NCBI GenBank assembly: GCA_958446555.1
Contig: CAUCWU010000027.1
Location: forward strand, 1 to 13,597
Direction of reading: 5' to 3'
DNA from: an uncultured Lachnospiraceae bacterium
Lineage (GTDB): Bacteria > Bacillota > Clostridia > Lachnospirales > Lachnospiraceae
DNA: 13,597 nucleotides
The position numbers and the translations under genes were made by a program. This document shows, piece by piece, positions 1 to 7,619 of the stretch; position 1 is the first letter of the stretch, and every line of letters begins with the position of its first letter. The notes below the pieces were generated by a model that worked only from the letters and a program-made list of their open reading frames with translations, made no database searches and was not told the DNA's origin.

Positions 1-39
1 AAGAGACAGGAATTTGGCCTGAATACGGCACAAGAGTAG
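1..39 (+). CDS. Possible 3' end of an upstream gene (12 codons, partial)
   Basis: Reading from base 1 gives 12 sense codons (KRQEFGLNTAQE) ending in TAG at 37-39. The stop falls directly before the ribosome binding site of the first permease. The same arrangement (GTAG followed at once by AAAGG(A/G)GG) is seen at the stop of the Yip1 gene near 4080, which favours this frame. A second forward frame is also open across this short stretch, so the choice is uncertain. The product cannot be identified from 12 residues. In sugar ABC operons of this type the gene before the first permease is often the extracellular solute-binding protein, but that is inference from context only. Confidence 0.4.
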   Translation, partial: KRQEFGLNTAQE

Positions 40-55
40 AAAGGGGGCAAAAAGC

Positions 56-985
56 ATGGCAAAAAATAATATGCCATTCAAACGAAAAATGAGTCTGACA
101 CTCAGGGATATGAAGAGAAGCATCCCACTTTACATAATGATTGCGCCCTTCATGATTTTATTTATTGTATTTGTAGTATACCCTGTGTTGATGGCAATCT
201 GGTATAGCTTTACCGATTACAATGTATTGGAGAAAGCCAATTTTATTGGTTTTGACAATTATAAAAAGTTATTCTTGGATGATGAAACCTTCATCACTGC
301 GATCAAAAATACATTTATTATTGCAGTGATTGTTGGTCCGGGCGGATATGTATTGTCATTTCTTTTAGCATGGATGATCAATGAGCTGCCACATAAGCTT
401 GGTGTTATTTTAACGGTTATTTTTTACGCACCGTCTATGGCAGGTACAGCAGTTGTAGCAGTATTCCGTCAAATTTTTTCAGATGACTCATCCGGTTATC
501 TGAACGCAATTCTTCGAAATCTTGGAATTACAAAAGATGCAATCCTTTGGCTGTCCGATGCCGATTATGTTATGGTAGTTGTTATTTTAGCATCTCTGTG
601 GACGAGCCTTGGTGTTGGTTTCCTCTCGTTTGTTGCAGGTATCAAGGGTGTTGATGAGGCACAATATGAGGCTGGCGCAATTGATGGAATCAAAAACCGT
701 TGGCAGGAGCTTTGGTACATTACACTGCCAAATATGAAGCCTCAGCTTCTCTTTGGTGCGGTTATGACGATTACAAGCTCTTTGTCAGTTGGCGCATATG
801 GCGATATGATTGTCGGCTTCCCAAGTCCGAACTATGCGACGCATACGATTGTCAATCATTTAAATGACTACGGTGCAATTCGTATGGAGATGGGCTATGC
901 ATCGGCAATTGCAGTGATTCTGTTTTTGATTATGATTATTTGTAATATGCTGATTCAAAAAATTCTACGAAAAGTAGGAACATAA
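56..985 (+). CDS. Sugar ABC transporter permease, MalF/UgpA-like (pair 1)
   Basis: This is an inner-membrane permease subunit of a CUT1-type carbohydrate ABC importer, 309 residues and about six membrane segments (roughly residues 25-47, 82-108, 117-138, 172-194, 230-250, 280-302). The cytoplasmic coupling loop carries the EAA motif at about residues 205-225 (YEAGAIDG, ending ITLPNMKPQ), the docking site for the ATPase. The start ATG is preceded by AAAGGGGG at 40-47 with 8 bases of spacing. It lies 22 bases before the MalG-like partner, so the two should form a heterodimeric channel. No ATPase or binding protein is encoded in the window. Imported sugar is not evident from the permease itself; the downstream mannoside enzymes suggest mannose-containing oligosaccharides. 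Confidence 0.93.
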   Translation: MAKNNMPFKRKMSLTLRDMKRSIPLYIMIAPFMILFIVFVVYPVLMAIWYSFTDYNVLEKANFIGFDNYKKLFLDDETFITAIKNTFIIAVIVGPGGYVLSFLLAWMINELPHKLGVILTVIFYAPSMAGTAVVAVFRQIFSDDSSGYLNAILRNLGITKDAILWLSDADYVMVVVILASLWTSLGVGFLSFVAGIKGVDEAQYEAGAIDGIKNRWQELWYITLPNMKPQLLFGAVMTITSSLSVGAYGDMIVGFPSPNYATHTIVNHLNDYGAIRMEMGYASAIAVILFLIMIICNMLIQKILRKVGT

Positions 986-1007
986 CCGGAAGGAAAGGAG
1001 GGTAAAA

Positions 1008-1937
1008 ATGAATGCGTTAAAAATAAGATTACAGATGTTTTACTATCGGCACAAAAAAGTCACAGATTTCAAACCACATGTAAAGAAATCAAAGCGTAGC
1101 TTTTGGGGCAATGTGATTTTGGGCTTGTTTCTGATTGCGCTTGCCTGCCTGTTTTTCTTTCCGGTACTCTATATGATCAGCCAGTCATTAAAGCCGATGA
1201 ATGAGATGTTCATCTTTCCACCTAAAATTTGGGTGAAAAATCCGACACTGGATAATTATAGAGATTTCTTTAATGTTCTTGCCAATACAGTAGTTCCGTT
1301 TGCAAGATACATGTACAATACCGTTCTGGTGGTTGCAATTGGATCGATTGGTCATATCGTGTTGGCTTCTCTTTGTGCCTATCCGCTTGCAAAGTATAAA
1401 TTCCCAGGCTCGAAGTTTATCAATCAACTGATTGTATATTCACTTATGTTCAATGCAACTGTTACAATGATTCCAAACTTCCTTACGATTGCAAATCTTG
1501 GATTTTTGGATACACAGGCAGCGATCATTATTCCTGGTTTTGCATCTACTCTTGGCTTGTATTTGATGAAAAACTTTATGGAGCAGATTCCTGACAGTCT
1601 TCTTGAGGCAGCTCAGATTGATGGCGCTGGATATGTGAGAATCCATTTTAAGATTGTTATGCCGATTGTAAAGCCGGCATTGGTGACTGCATTTATCATG
1701 GTATTTCAGTCATTCTGGACCAATACAGGAGACAAATTTATCTATACAGAGGCCAAGAAAGGATTTGCCTATATGGTATCTCAGCTTGCAAATGGTAAGG
1801 TAAATGGTATGGGTGCGTCCTATGCAGGAATTTCTGCGGCAGCAGCCGTGATCATGTTTGCAGTTCCGCTAATTGTATTCCTGATTATGCAGAACAATGT
1901 TGTATCCACGATGGCAACATCAGGTATGAAAGAATAA
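1008..1937 (+). CDS. Carbohydrate ABC transporter permease, MalG-like (pair 1)
   Basis: This is the second permease of the first pair, 309 residues. A basic cytoplasmic N-terminus (residues 1-33) precedes about six membrane segments (near 35-58, 102-126, 138-160, 170-186, 222-238, 275-296). The EAA coupling loop is at about 198-223 (LLEAAQIDGAGY, then IVMPIVKP), the form usual for MalG-type subunits. A strong AAGGAGGG (995-1002) sits 5 bases before the ATG. The gene follows its MalF-like partner by 22 bases and precedes the Yip1-family gene by 10, so all three should share a transcript. Family assignment is firm; substrate is inferred only from the locus. Confidence 0.93.
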   Translation: MNALKIRLQMFYYRHKKVTDFKPHVKKSKRSFWGNVILGLFLIALACLFFFPVLYMISQSLKPMNEMFIFPPKIWVKNPTLDNYRDFFNVLANTVVPFARYMYNTVLVVAIGSIGHIVLASLCAYPLAKYKFPGSKFINQLIVYSLMFNATVTMIPNFLTIANLGFLDTQAAIIIPGFASTLGLYLMKNFMEQIPDSLLEAAQIDGAGYVRIHFKIVMPIVKPALVTAFIMVFQSFWTNTGDKFIYTEAKKGFAYMVSQLANGKVNGMGASYAGISAAAAVIMFAVPLIVFLIMQNNVVSTMATSGMKE

Positions 1938-1947
1938 GAGGTGTCAT

Positions 1948-4080
1948 ATGCAGAAATCGAAAAAAATTTATTGCAGATATTTGCTTGTGCTTTCACTGCT
2001 TGTCAGTCTGATCACCGGTATCTGTACCAGTGCATTTGCCGATTCCTATACGTATGATATCCGAGGAAATCAAGTCCCGGCTCCAGATGCGTATGAGTTG
2101 GAACGCACAGTTTATGCATCTGAGCTTGGTCTTGAATCCATGTCAACTGTATCTGCTGTTTATTATCGCAATGGAAAGGTGTATGTGACATTAAAGGGAA
2201 CCATTGTCATTGCTGATGAAAACTTTGAGAATGCAGTTTACATTACGGAGTATACGAGAGAGGACGGAACGAAAAGCACAATCAATGCCCCGACCGGCAT
2301 CTGGGTAACAGAGGATGGACACATCTATATCTGTGAGATGGATCAGGGCGAGATTATTGAGTTTGATGAAAACTACAAATTTGTTCGAGCAATTGGCGAT
2401 CCGAACTGTATTGGATTGACAGTTGCCTATAAGCCAAAGCGCATTGCAGTTGACAGTGTAGGCCGTATGTATGTGCTGGTAAACAACTGTTATGAGGGCT
2501 TTGCTGAGTTGGATCCGGAAGGAAACTTTAACCGTTATGTGGGTGCAACTCCAGTTACTGTTTCACTGATTGATCGTTTTTGGCGTTCTATTCAGACAGA
2601 GGCTCAGCAGGCACGAAGCAGTCTGTGGCTTCCGACAACCTACAGTGATCTGGCAATTGATGCTGAGGGCTTTCTCTACGCAAGTATTGCAGATTCCACT
2701 TCAAAGGATCCAATTCGAAAGCTCAATGCATCTGGAGACGATGTGATGCCAGAGAGCGAATTTACAGAGCGTCCGATGGGTGATTTTGATGAAAGTGGAA
2801 AATCGCTCTCGAATTTGACCAATATAGCTGTGGCAGACGATGGTCGCTTCGCTGTACTGGATTCTGTCTATTCAAGAATTTTTGTTTACAGCAATGATGG
2901 AAACTTAATGTATGAGTTTGGCGGATCTGGAAACGCAGAGGGCAGGTTAAACAGCCCTGTCGGCATTTGCTTTATGGGCGAAAAAGTGCTTGCTGTTGAT
3001 TTGGCTTATCAATCCATCGAGGTGTTTGCACCAACTGAATATGGTCATTTGATCAACCAGGGTCTTGAGGCACAGTCACGCTATGACTATGAGGAGGCAT
3101 CTACCTATTGGCAAAAGGTTCTTGATATCAACAGTAATTTCTACTATGCGAATCTTGGACTCGGAAAATATCAGCTGCGCGCCGGTGACTATGAGGATGC
3201 GATGGATAACTTCTATAAGGGCGGTGATCGCTCCTATTATTCAAGCGCATTCGCAAAAGTGTCAAAAGAGTGGATGAGCAGTCATTTTTCACAGATCATA
3301 CTGGTATTGGTGCTTGTGATTGTACTATTGGCTGTACTTGGTCTCTATAAAAAATATGGACCAAAAGAGCATAAAAATACAAAGGTAAGACGCTTCTTTG
3401 ACAAATTAAAATTTACTTGCCTGACATGGCCAGGTTATGTGATGACCAATCCATTCAAGGCATTTGACGATGTGAAGTATTATGATGGAAGACCAATTCC
3501 AGATCTTCATATTAAAAAAGAGAGCAAAAAGCATGAGTATGGCGGCTCTTTGGCATTTGCAATTGTTGTGATTATCCTATTTGGATGGATTAGTTTAATC
3601 AAATTCCGCTATACCGGATTTTTGTTGGCATTTGAGGATATCGACAATATGAATGCACCTCTTGTCGTTGGAAGTGCATTGCTGCCGTATGTGATTTTTA
3701 TTTTTGCAAACTGGGGTGTCGGTGTGCTGCTTTCTGGTAAGGGAAAAGTGGTTCATATTACAAAAGTGGTTGGATATGCATTGTATCCGGCTTGCTGGCT
3801 GAATCTCGTTGGAACACTTCTCTCTAATTTGGTAACGCAGAATGAGGCTGCTCTTGTCAATGCACTGTTTGTATTGGGAATGCTGTTATTCTTCTTTTAT
3901 ATGTTTATTGGAACGATTATGGTAAACCAATACAGCTTTACGAAAAATGTCGCAACTTTATTACTTTCAGTTGTTGCAATGTTGTTGATTATGTTTGTAA
4001 TCTTACTGTTTGCAACACTGTTTTCACAGTTTGTCAATGATGTGTTAGAGATTGTCACAGAAATCAACCTATTATGGTAG
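1948..4080 (+). CDS. Exported NHL-repeat / TPR / Yip1-domain membrane protein
   Basis: This 710-residue protein has an unusual composite layout. Residues 1-31 form a signal peptide (basic start, hydrophobic core, likely cleavage after AFA). Residues about 110-362 contain repeated NHL/beta-propeller-like blades, each with a pattern such as PTGIWVTEDGHIYI, PKRIAVDSVGRMYVL, YSDLAIDAEGFLYAS, LTNIAVADDGRFAVL and PVGICFMGEKVLAV. Residues about 368-440 look like tetratricopeptide repeats (EEASTYWQKVLDINSNFYYA and following). A membrane helix lies at 447-467. After a basic linker, residues about 495-700 form a multi-pass Yip1-like domain. The propeller and TPR part should face outward and the Yip1 part lies in the membrane. 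AAGAGGTG (1936-1943) precedes the ATG. Its position between two permease pairs suggests a scaffold or accessory factor for glycan uptake; no enzymatic motif was seen and the function is unknown. Confidence 0.85.
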   Translation: MQKSKKIYCRYLLVLSLLVSLITGICTSAFADSYTYDIRGNQVPAPDAYELERTVYASELGLESMSTVSAVYYRNGKVYVTLKGTIVIADENFENAVYITEYTREDGTKSTINAPTGIWVTEDGHIYICEMDQGEIIEFDENYKFVRAIGDPNCIGLTVAYKPKRIAVDSVGRMYVLVNNCYEGFAELDPEGNFNRYVGATPVTVSLIDRFWRSIQTEAQQARSSLWLPTTYSDLAIDAEGFLYASIADSTSKDPIRKLNASGDDVMPESEFTERPMGDFDESGKSLSNLTNIAVADDGRFAVLDSVYSRIFVYSNDGNLMYEFGGSGNAEGRLNSPVGICFMGEKVLAVDLAYQSIEVFAPTEYGHLINQGLEAQSRYDYEEASTYWQKVLDINSNFYYANLGLGKYQLRAGDYEDAMDNFYKGGDRSYYSSAFAKVSKEWMSSHFSQIILVLVLVIVLLAVLGLYKKYGPKEHKNTKVRRFFDKLKFTCLTWPGYVMTNPFKAFDDVKYYDGRPIPDLHIKKESKKHEYGGSLAFAIVVIILFGWISLIKFRYTGFLLAFEDIDNMNAPLVVGSALLPYVIFIFANWGVGVLLSGKGKVVHITKVVGYALYPACWLNLVGTLLSNLVTQNEAALVNALFVLGMLLFFFYMFIGTIMVNQYSFTKNVATLLLSVVAMLLIMFVILLFATLFSQFVNDVLEIVTEINLLW

Positions 4081-4088
4081 AAAGGAGG
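4081..4088 (+). promoter_or_regulatory. Ribosome binding site fixing the DUF5696 gene start
   Basis: AAAGGAGG lies immediately after the TAG stop of the Yip1-family gene and 9 bases before ATG 4098. The alternative in-frame ATG at 4074 overlaps the preceding gene and has no purine-rich site before it, so 4098 is the better start. Confidence 0.8.
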
Positions 4089-4097
4089 CGTAACGAT

Positions 4098-6701
4098 ATG
4101 AGACGACAAAAGGAACAGAAAATTCACTCAAAAAAGAGAATCTGGGTTGTGCCTGTTTTACTCAGTGCAGCGCTTCTAGAAACCATAGCAGTGTATGCAG
4201 ATGAGGAGCAGACAAAAGCGGCAGAGAGTGAAGCTTCAACTGATTTACAGCCGGGTGATAAAGGGTATTGGGTATCTCAGGAAACAGACAAAATTACAGG
4301 AACCGATTTTGTCACCATTGCCGAGTCTGACAATATGGAGTTGTTAATTAAGCCAAAAAGTGGAACAATTCGCTGGATGGACAAAAAAACAGGAGCCTAT
4401 AAGGATACGAATTTGAGTGCAGATGAAAATCTGGCAAAGATTACAGACGCAGAGAAATCGGATTTAACAGTCAGCTATTTTAATGGAAAGTATAGCGAAC
4501 TGTATTCGACTTACAGCACCTACAATTCATTTACAATGTGTGCGGATTTGGGGCAGCTTTCCTATCAATATATCGATGGCGGCGTAAGAATTTTGTATAC
4601 ACTCGGCGATAATGCAATGACTTATAAAAATTTCCCGCAGGATATCAGTGACGAGCGTATGAATGAGTTTGTGCTGCAATATCTGAGTCAGGCTGAGATT
4701 GAGAATTTAAAAAAGACCTATTATTCACAGCTGTCAACTGGAGATTGGCATCGCCTTTCTAATAAGGATAAGACACTTGGAAAGCTTCAAGTAAAAGAGC
4801 TGTATGCAATGTTTTATGAGACTGGCGCTTACACAGAGGAGGAGCTTTTCAAGGATTTGGAAGCCTATGAGGTGGATGAATCAGAGTATCCAAGCAATCT
4901 GACGATTGTGGTTCCGGTCGAATACTATCTGGACGGTGATGAACTGGTTGTCAATGTGGATACAAGCGCGATTGAGACCGATGAGGAAAGCCCAATTATG
5001 TCCCTTGGCTTGCTACCGTATTTTTTAACGTCAGCGACGGATGTAGAATATGACGATGGCTATATGTTTATTCCAGACGGAAGTGGCGCGCTGATCAATC
5101 TTGATAGCACAAAAGTGAAGGAGTATCATTACTCTGCAAGTTGGTACGGCGGTGATCGGTTGATCAATTCAACAACCTATAACAGTGTCAATCCGCAGAT
5201 GATGATGCCAGTGTTTGGTATGAAGACATCTGACAGCACAGTTCTTGCAATTATCGAGAATGGTGCGGAGGCAGCGACTCTGGATGCTTATATTGCGAAT
5301 ACGGATAATTCTGAACCGTTTTGTAAAATGAAGCTGACTTTCGGCATTCAGCCGCAGCAAAAGGTAGCTTCTGATTCAAATAGTTCCTATTCCGTGTCAA
5401 AAGCATCTACGGATGTATATGACGAAAACATTACGCTTCGCTACTATTGGTTGGGCGAGGATGCCGACTATGTAGATATGGCAAAATGCTACAATACTTA
5501 TCTGGTTGAGCAGGGCGAGCTGACGGCAGAGGAGCCAGAAGAAAATACACCGTTTTTTACAGAGGTGCTAGGTACAACCGATAAGACCCAATATTTCCTC
5601 GGGATTCCTTATCAGGGAAAGCAGACGCTTACATCATTTTCGGAGGCAAAACAGCTGCTTGACGATTTGAATACAGCAGGAATAGAAAATATAAAGCTGA
5701 TTTACAGTGGTATGACAGGTGGCGGTATGAATCAGAGAGCGCTGACAGGAGGTGTTTCCATTGCATCTGGTCTTGGCAGCAACTCAGATTTTAAGAAGCT
5801 CACCACATATGCAGAGTCGATTGGCGCAGAAATCTATCCAAATCTGTTACTGCAGTCAGCTTATACAAAAAAGGGATTAAGTGGTGATCGTGTTTCCTGG
5901 AATATTGTCAATAATCGTGCTCAGCTTTACACATTTGATCCGGTTACATTGAAGGTGGACGAAGAGGCAGATTATAAGCTGTATATGATCAATCCGAACT
6001 ATTTAGACAGCTACCTGCAGAAAATTAAGGAAAGCTTTACCAAGAAGCTTGGAATTAACACGTTGGCAAGTTCAGATCTGTTAAACTTTATATCAACCAA
6101 CTATAAAGGAACCCAGGTTTCAATGTCAACAGGTGAAGAGATTTGCATGGATGCGGCAAAATCTATGTCAGAGAATATGAAACTGATGCTGTCGAATCCA
6201 ATATCAGATGCCTATGCATATAGCAGCAGTCTGACAGATATTCCGACACAGGACAGCGGTATGAGAATTTTGGATGCATCGATTCCGTTTATGCAGCTTG
6301 TATTGGATGGCTATAAGATCTACTCTGGCGAATCACTTAATTTAGAGACAACCGATATTCGCAGACAGATGATTCAGGCGATCGAATCAAGAAGTGCATT
6401 GAAATTTACCTTCACTTACCGTGACAGCTCACTGTTAAATAAGACAGAGCAGCAGGATCTGTTTGCAGTCGATTACAGTTATTGGAAGGATTTGATTCCG
6501 AAAATTTATGCAGAGTATGAGCGCTTCTATGAACAGGTAAAGGACGCTTCTATTGTAGCCCATGAACTGTTTGAAAAAGATGATAATTTGCGAATTATCA
6601 CTTATTCAAATGGTGTAAAAGTTTATATCAATTACGGTGATGAACCGGCAGTGATTGACGGTGTCAGCGTGGAAGCACTGGATTATCAGATTAAAAAATA
6701 A
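4098..6701 (+). CDS. Large exported DUF5696-type protein with glycosidase-like layout
   Basis: Starting at ATG 4098 the product is 867 residues. Residues 1-34 form a signal peptide (basic head, hydrophobic run, likely cleavage after VYA); there is no lipobox, so it is secreted or held at the surface by other means. I recognise it as DUF5696-type from its context and the pattern IPFMQLVLDGYKIYSGE near residues 729-744. Residues about 58-310 look like a beta-sandwich. Residues about 510-740 alternate strands and helices as in a TIM barrel (NIKLIYSGMTGGGMNQ, AEIYPNLLLQ, LGINTLASSDLL). Residues about 820-865 form a short beta domain (LRIITYSNGVKVYINYGDEP) like the C-terminal domain of many glycosidases. 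A catalytic pair could not be assigned. It sits 17 bases after the Yip1 gene and 12 before the next permease. Role as a surface glycan-binding or glycan-cleaving component is inference. Confidence 0.82.
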   Translation: MRRQKEQKIHSKKRIWVVPVLLSAALLETIAVYADEEQTKAAESEASTDLQPGDKGYWVSQETDKITGTDFVTIAESDNMELLIKPKSGTIRWMDKKTGAYKDTNLSADENLAKITDAEKSDLTVSYFNGKYSELYSTYSTYNSFTMCADLGQLSYQYIDGGVRILYTLGDNAMTYKNFPQDISDERMNEFVLQYLSQAEIENLKKTYYSQLSTGDWHRLSNKDKTLGKLQVKELYAMFYETGAYTEEELFKDLEAYEVDESEYPSNLTIVVPVEYYLDGDELVVNVDTSAIETDEESPIMSLGLLPYFLTSATDVEYDDGYMFIPDGSGALINLDSTKVKEYHYSASWYGGDRLINSTTYNSVNPQMMMPVFGMKTSDSTVLAIIENGAEAATLDAYIANTDNSEPFCKMKLTFGIQPQQKVASDSNSSYSVSKASTDVYDENITLRYYWLGEDADYVDMAKCYNTYLVEQGELTAEEPEENTPFFTEVLGTTDKTQYFLGIPYQGKQTLTSFSEAKQLLDDLNTAGIENIKLIYSGMTGGGMNQRALTGGVSIASGLGSNSDFKKLTTYAESIGAEIYPNLLLQSAYTKKGLSGDRVSWNIVNNRAQLYTFDPVTLKVDEEADYKLYMINPNYLDSYLQKIKESFTKKLGINTLASSDLLNFISTNYKGTQVSMSTGEEICMDAAKSMSENMKLMLSNPISDAYAYSSSLTDIPTQDSGMRILDASIPFMQLVLDGYKIYSGESLNLETTDIRRQMIQAIESRSALKFTFTYRDSSLLNKTEQQDLFAVDYSYWKDLIPKIYAEYERFYEQVKDASIVAHELFEKDDNLRIITYSNGVKVYINYGDEPAVIDGVSVEALDYQIKK

Positions 6702-6706
6702 GGAGG
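6700..6706 (+). promoter_or_regulatory. Ribosome binding site deciding the start of permease 3
   Basis: AAGGAGG overlaps the TAA stop of the DUF5696 gene. Three in-frame starts follow: GTG 6708 (too close at 1 base), ATG 6711 (4 bases) and ATG 6714 (7 bases). Spacing favours 6714, with 6711 possible. Confidence 0.7.
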
Positions 6707-6713
6707 GGTGATG

Positions 6714-7619
6714 ATGAGTAAAGATAGTAAGGCAAAGAAAACAAAAAAGCATTATAAAAGTCTTGAAAAGAAGACCGCTCTATGGGGTTTGATCTTTTTG
6801 CTTCCGTGGCTAATCGGTTTGATTTTCTTCTTTTTAAGACCATTGTTTTTAACTTTCTACTATGCGTTTAATAGCATGGAGATGGAAAGCGGTGTGTTTA
6901 AGGGAACCTTCAATGGAATTGAAAACTTTAAATATGCGCTGGGTGTGGACGCAGATTTTACAAAGGATCTGGCATCTGCATTCACAAGTATGCTGACAAA
7001 TGTGCCGATTCAGATTTTTGTTTCGCTTTTCATTGCGATTTTGCTAAATGGGCAGTTTAAGGGCAGGGGATTCTTTCGCGCAATCTTCTTTATTCCGATT
7101 ATTTTAGCAACAGGTATTACGACAATTGAACTCTCTGAGGTTTCCCTTACGGCACAGACCTCAGAGTCGGTTGTCAATCTGGACTGGCTGACTGACCTTG
7201 TTGTAAACAGTGGAATTCCGCAGCAGATTACAACACTTCTGACTTCGTACATTTCCAATATCTTCGATGTGGTTACGACATCAGGTGTTCAGATTTTGAT
7301 CTTTTTGTCTGGTCTGCAGGCAATTTCTCCTACCCTATATGAGGTAGCACAGCTTGAAGGTTGCAGTGCATTTGAAACGTTCTGTAAGATTACACTGCCA
7401 ATGATCTCTCCGATGATTTTGGTGTGTCTGGTATATAGTATTTCTGAAGCGTTTGCAAAAGCAGATGTTACCGATACTATTTACAATGTTACCTTCAAAG
7501 GTCAGTCCATGTATTATGGATATGGAGCAGCAATGAGTGTGATCTACTTTGTGGCAACTCTGGCAAGCATCGGCATCATATGCGGCATTGTGTCAAAGGG
7601 GGTATTCTATTATGACTAA
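6714..7619 (+). CDS. Sugar ABC transporter permease, MalF-like (pair 2)
   Basis: This is a CUT1-family permease of 301 residues. The basic N-terminus (SKAKKTKKHYK) is followed by a first membrane segment at about 25-50, and further segments lie near 95-112, 120-138, 190-203, 230-246 and 275-297. The segment LLNGQFKGRGFFRAIFFIP (about 111-129) is typical of the family. The EAA coupling loop is YEVAQLEGCSAFETFCKITL (about 209-228). Between the third and fourth membrane segments there is a long stretch (about 140-188, polar then amphipathic) that is larger than the equivalent in pair 1. The gene lies 12 bases after the DUF5696 gene and overlaps the next permease by 8 bases, suggesting translational coupling and a heterodimer with it. 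It is clearly not a recent copy of the first MalF-like permease. Confidence 0.9.
   Translation: MSKDSKAKKTKKHYKSLEKKTALWGLIFLLPWLIGLIFFFLRPLFLTFYYAFNSMEMESGVFKGTFNGIENFKYALGVDADFTKDLASAFTSMLTNVPIQIFVSLFIAILLNGQFKGRGFFRAIFFIPIILATGITTIELSEVSLTAQTSESVVNLDWLTDLVVNSGIPQQITTLLTSYISNIFDVVTTSGVQILIFLSGLQAISPTLYEVAQLEGCSAFETFCKITLPMISPMILVCLVYSISEAFAKADVTDTIYNVTFKGQSMYYGYGAAMSVIYFVATLASIGIICGIVSKGVFYYD
7595..7602 (+). promoter_or_regulatory. Ribosome binding site inside permease 3 for permease 4
   Basis: AAAGGGGG lies within the last codons of the upstream permease and 9 bases before ATG 7612. It supports 7612 as the start rather than the longer in-frame ATG at 7549, which would force a 71-base overlap and add 21 residues unlike a permease N-terminus. 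Confidence 0.75.

Noticed and set aside
4074..4097. Upstream ATG for the DUF5696 gene
   Set aside because: No ribosome binding site before it, and it would put eight charged residues before a signal peptide that is already complete from ATG 4098.
7549..7611. Longer N-terminus for the fourth permease from ATG 7549
   Set aside because: It overlaps the previous gene by 71 bases, has no suitable ribosome binding site, and the extra residues do not look like a permease start. ATG 7612 has AAAGGGGG at proper spacing.
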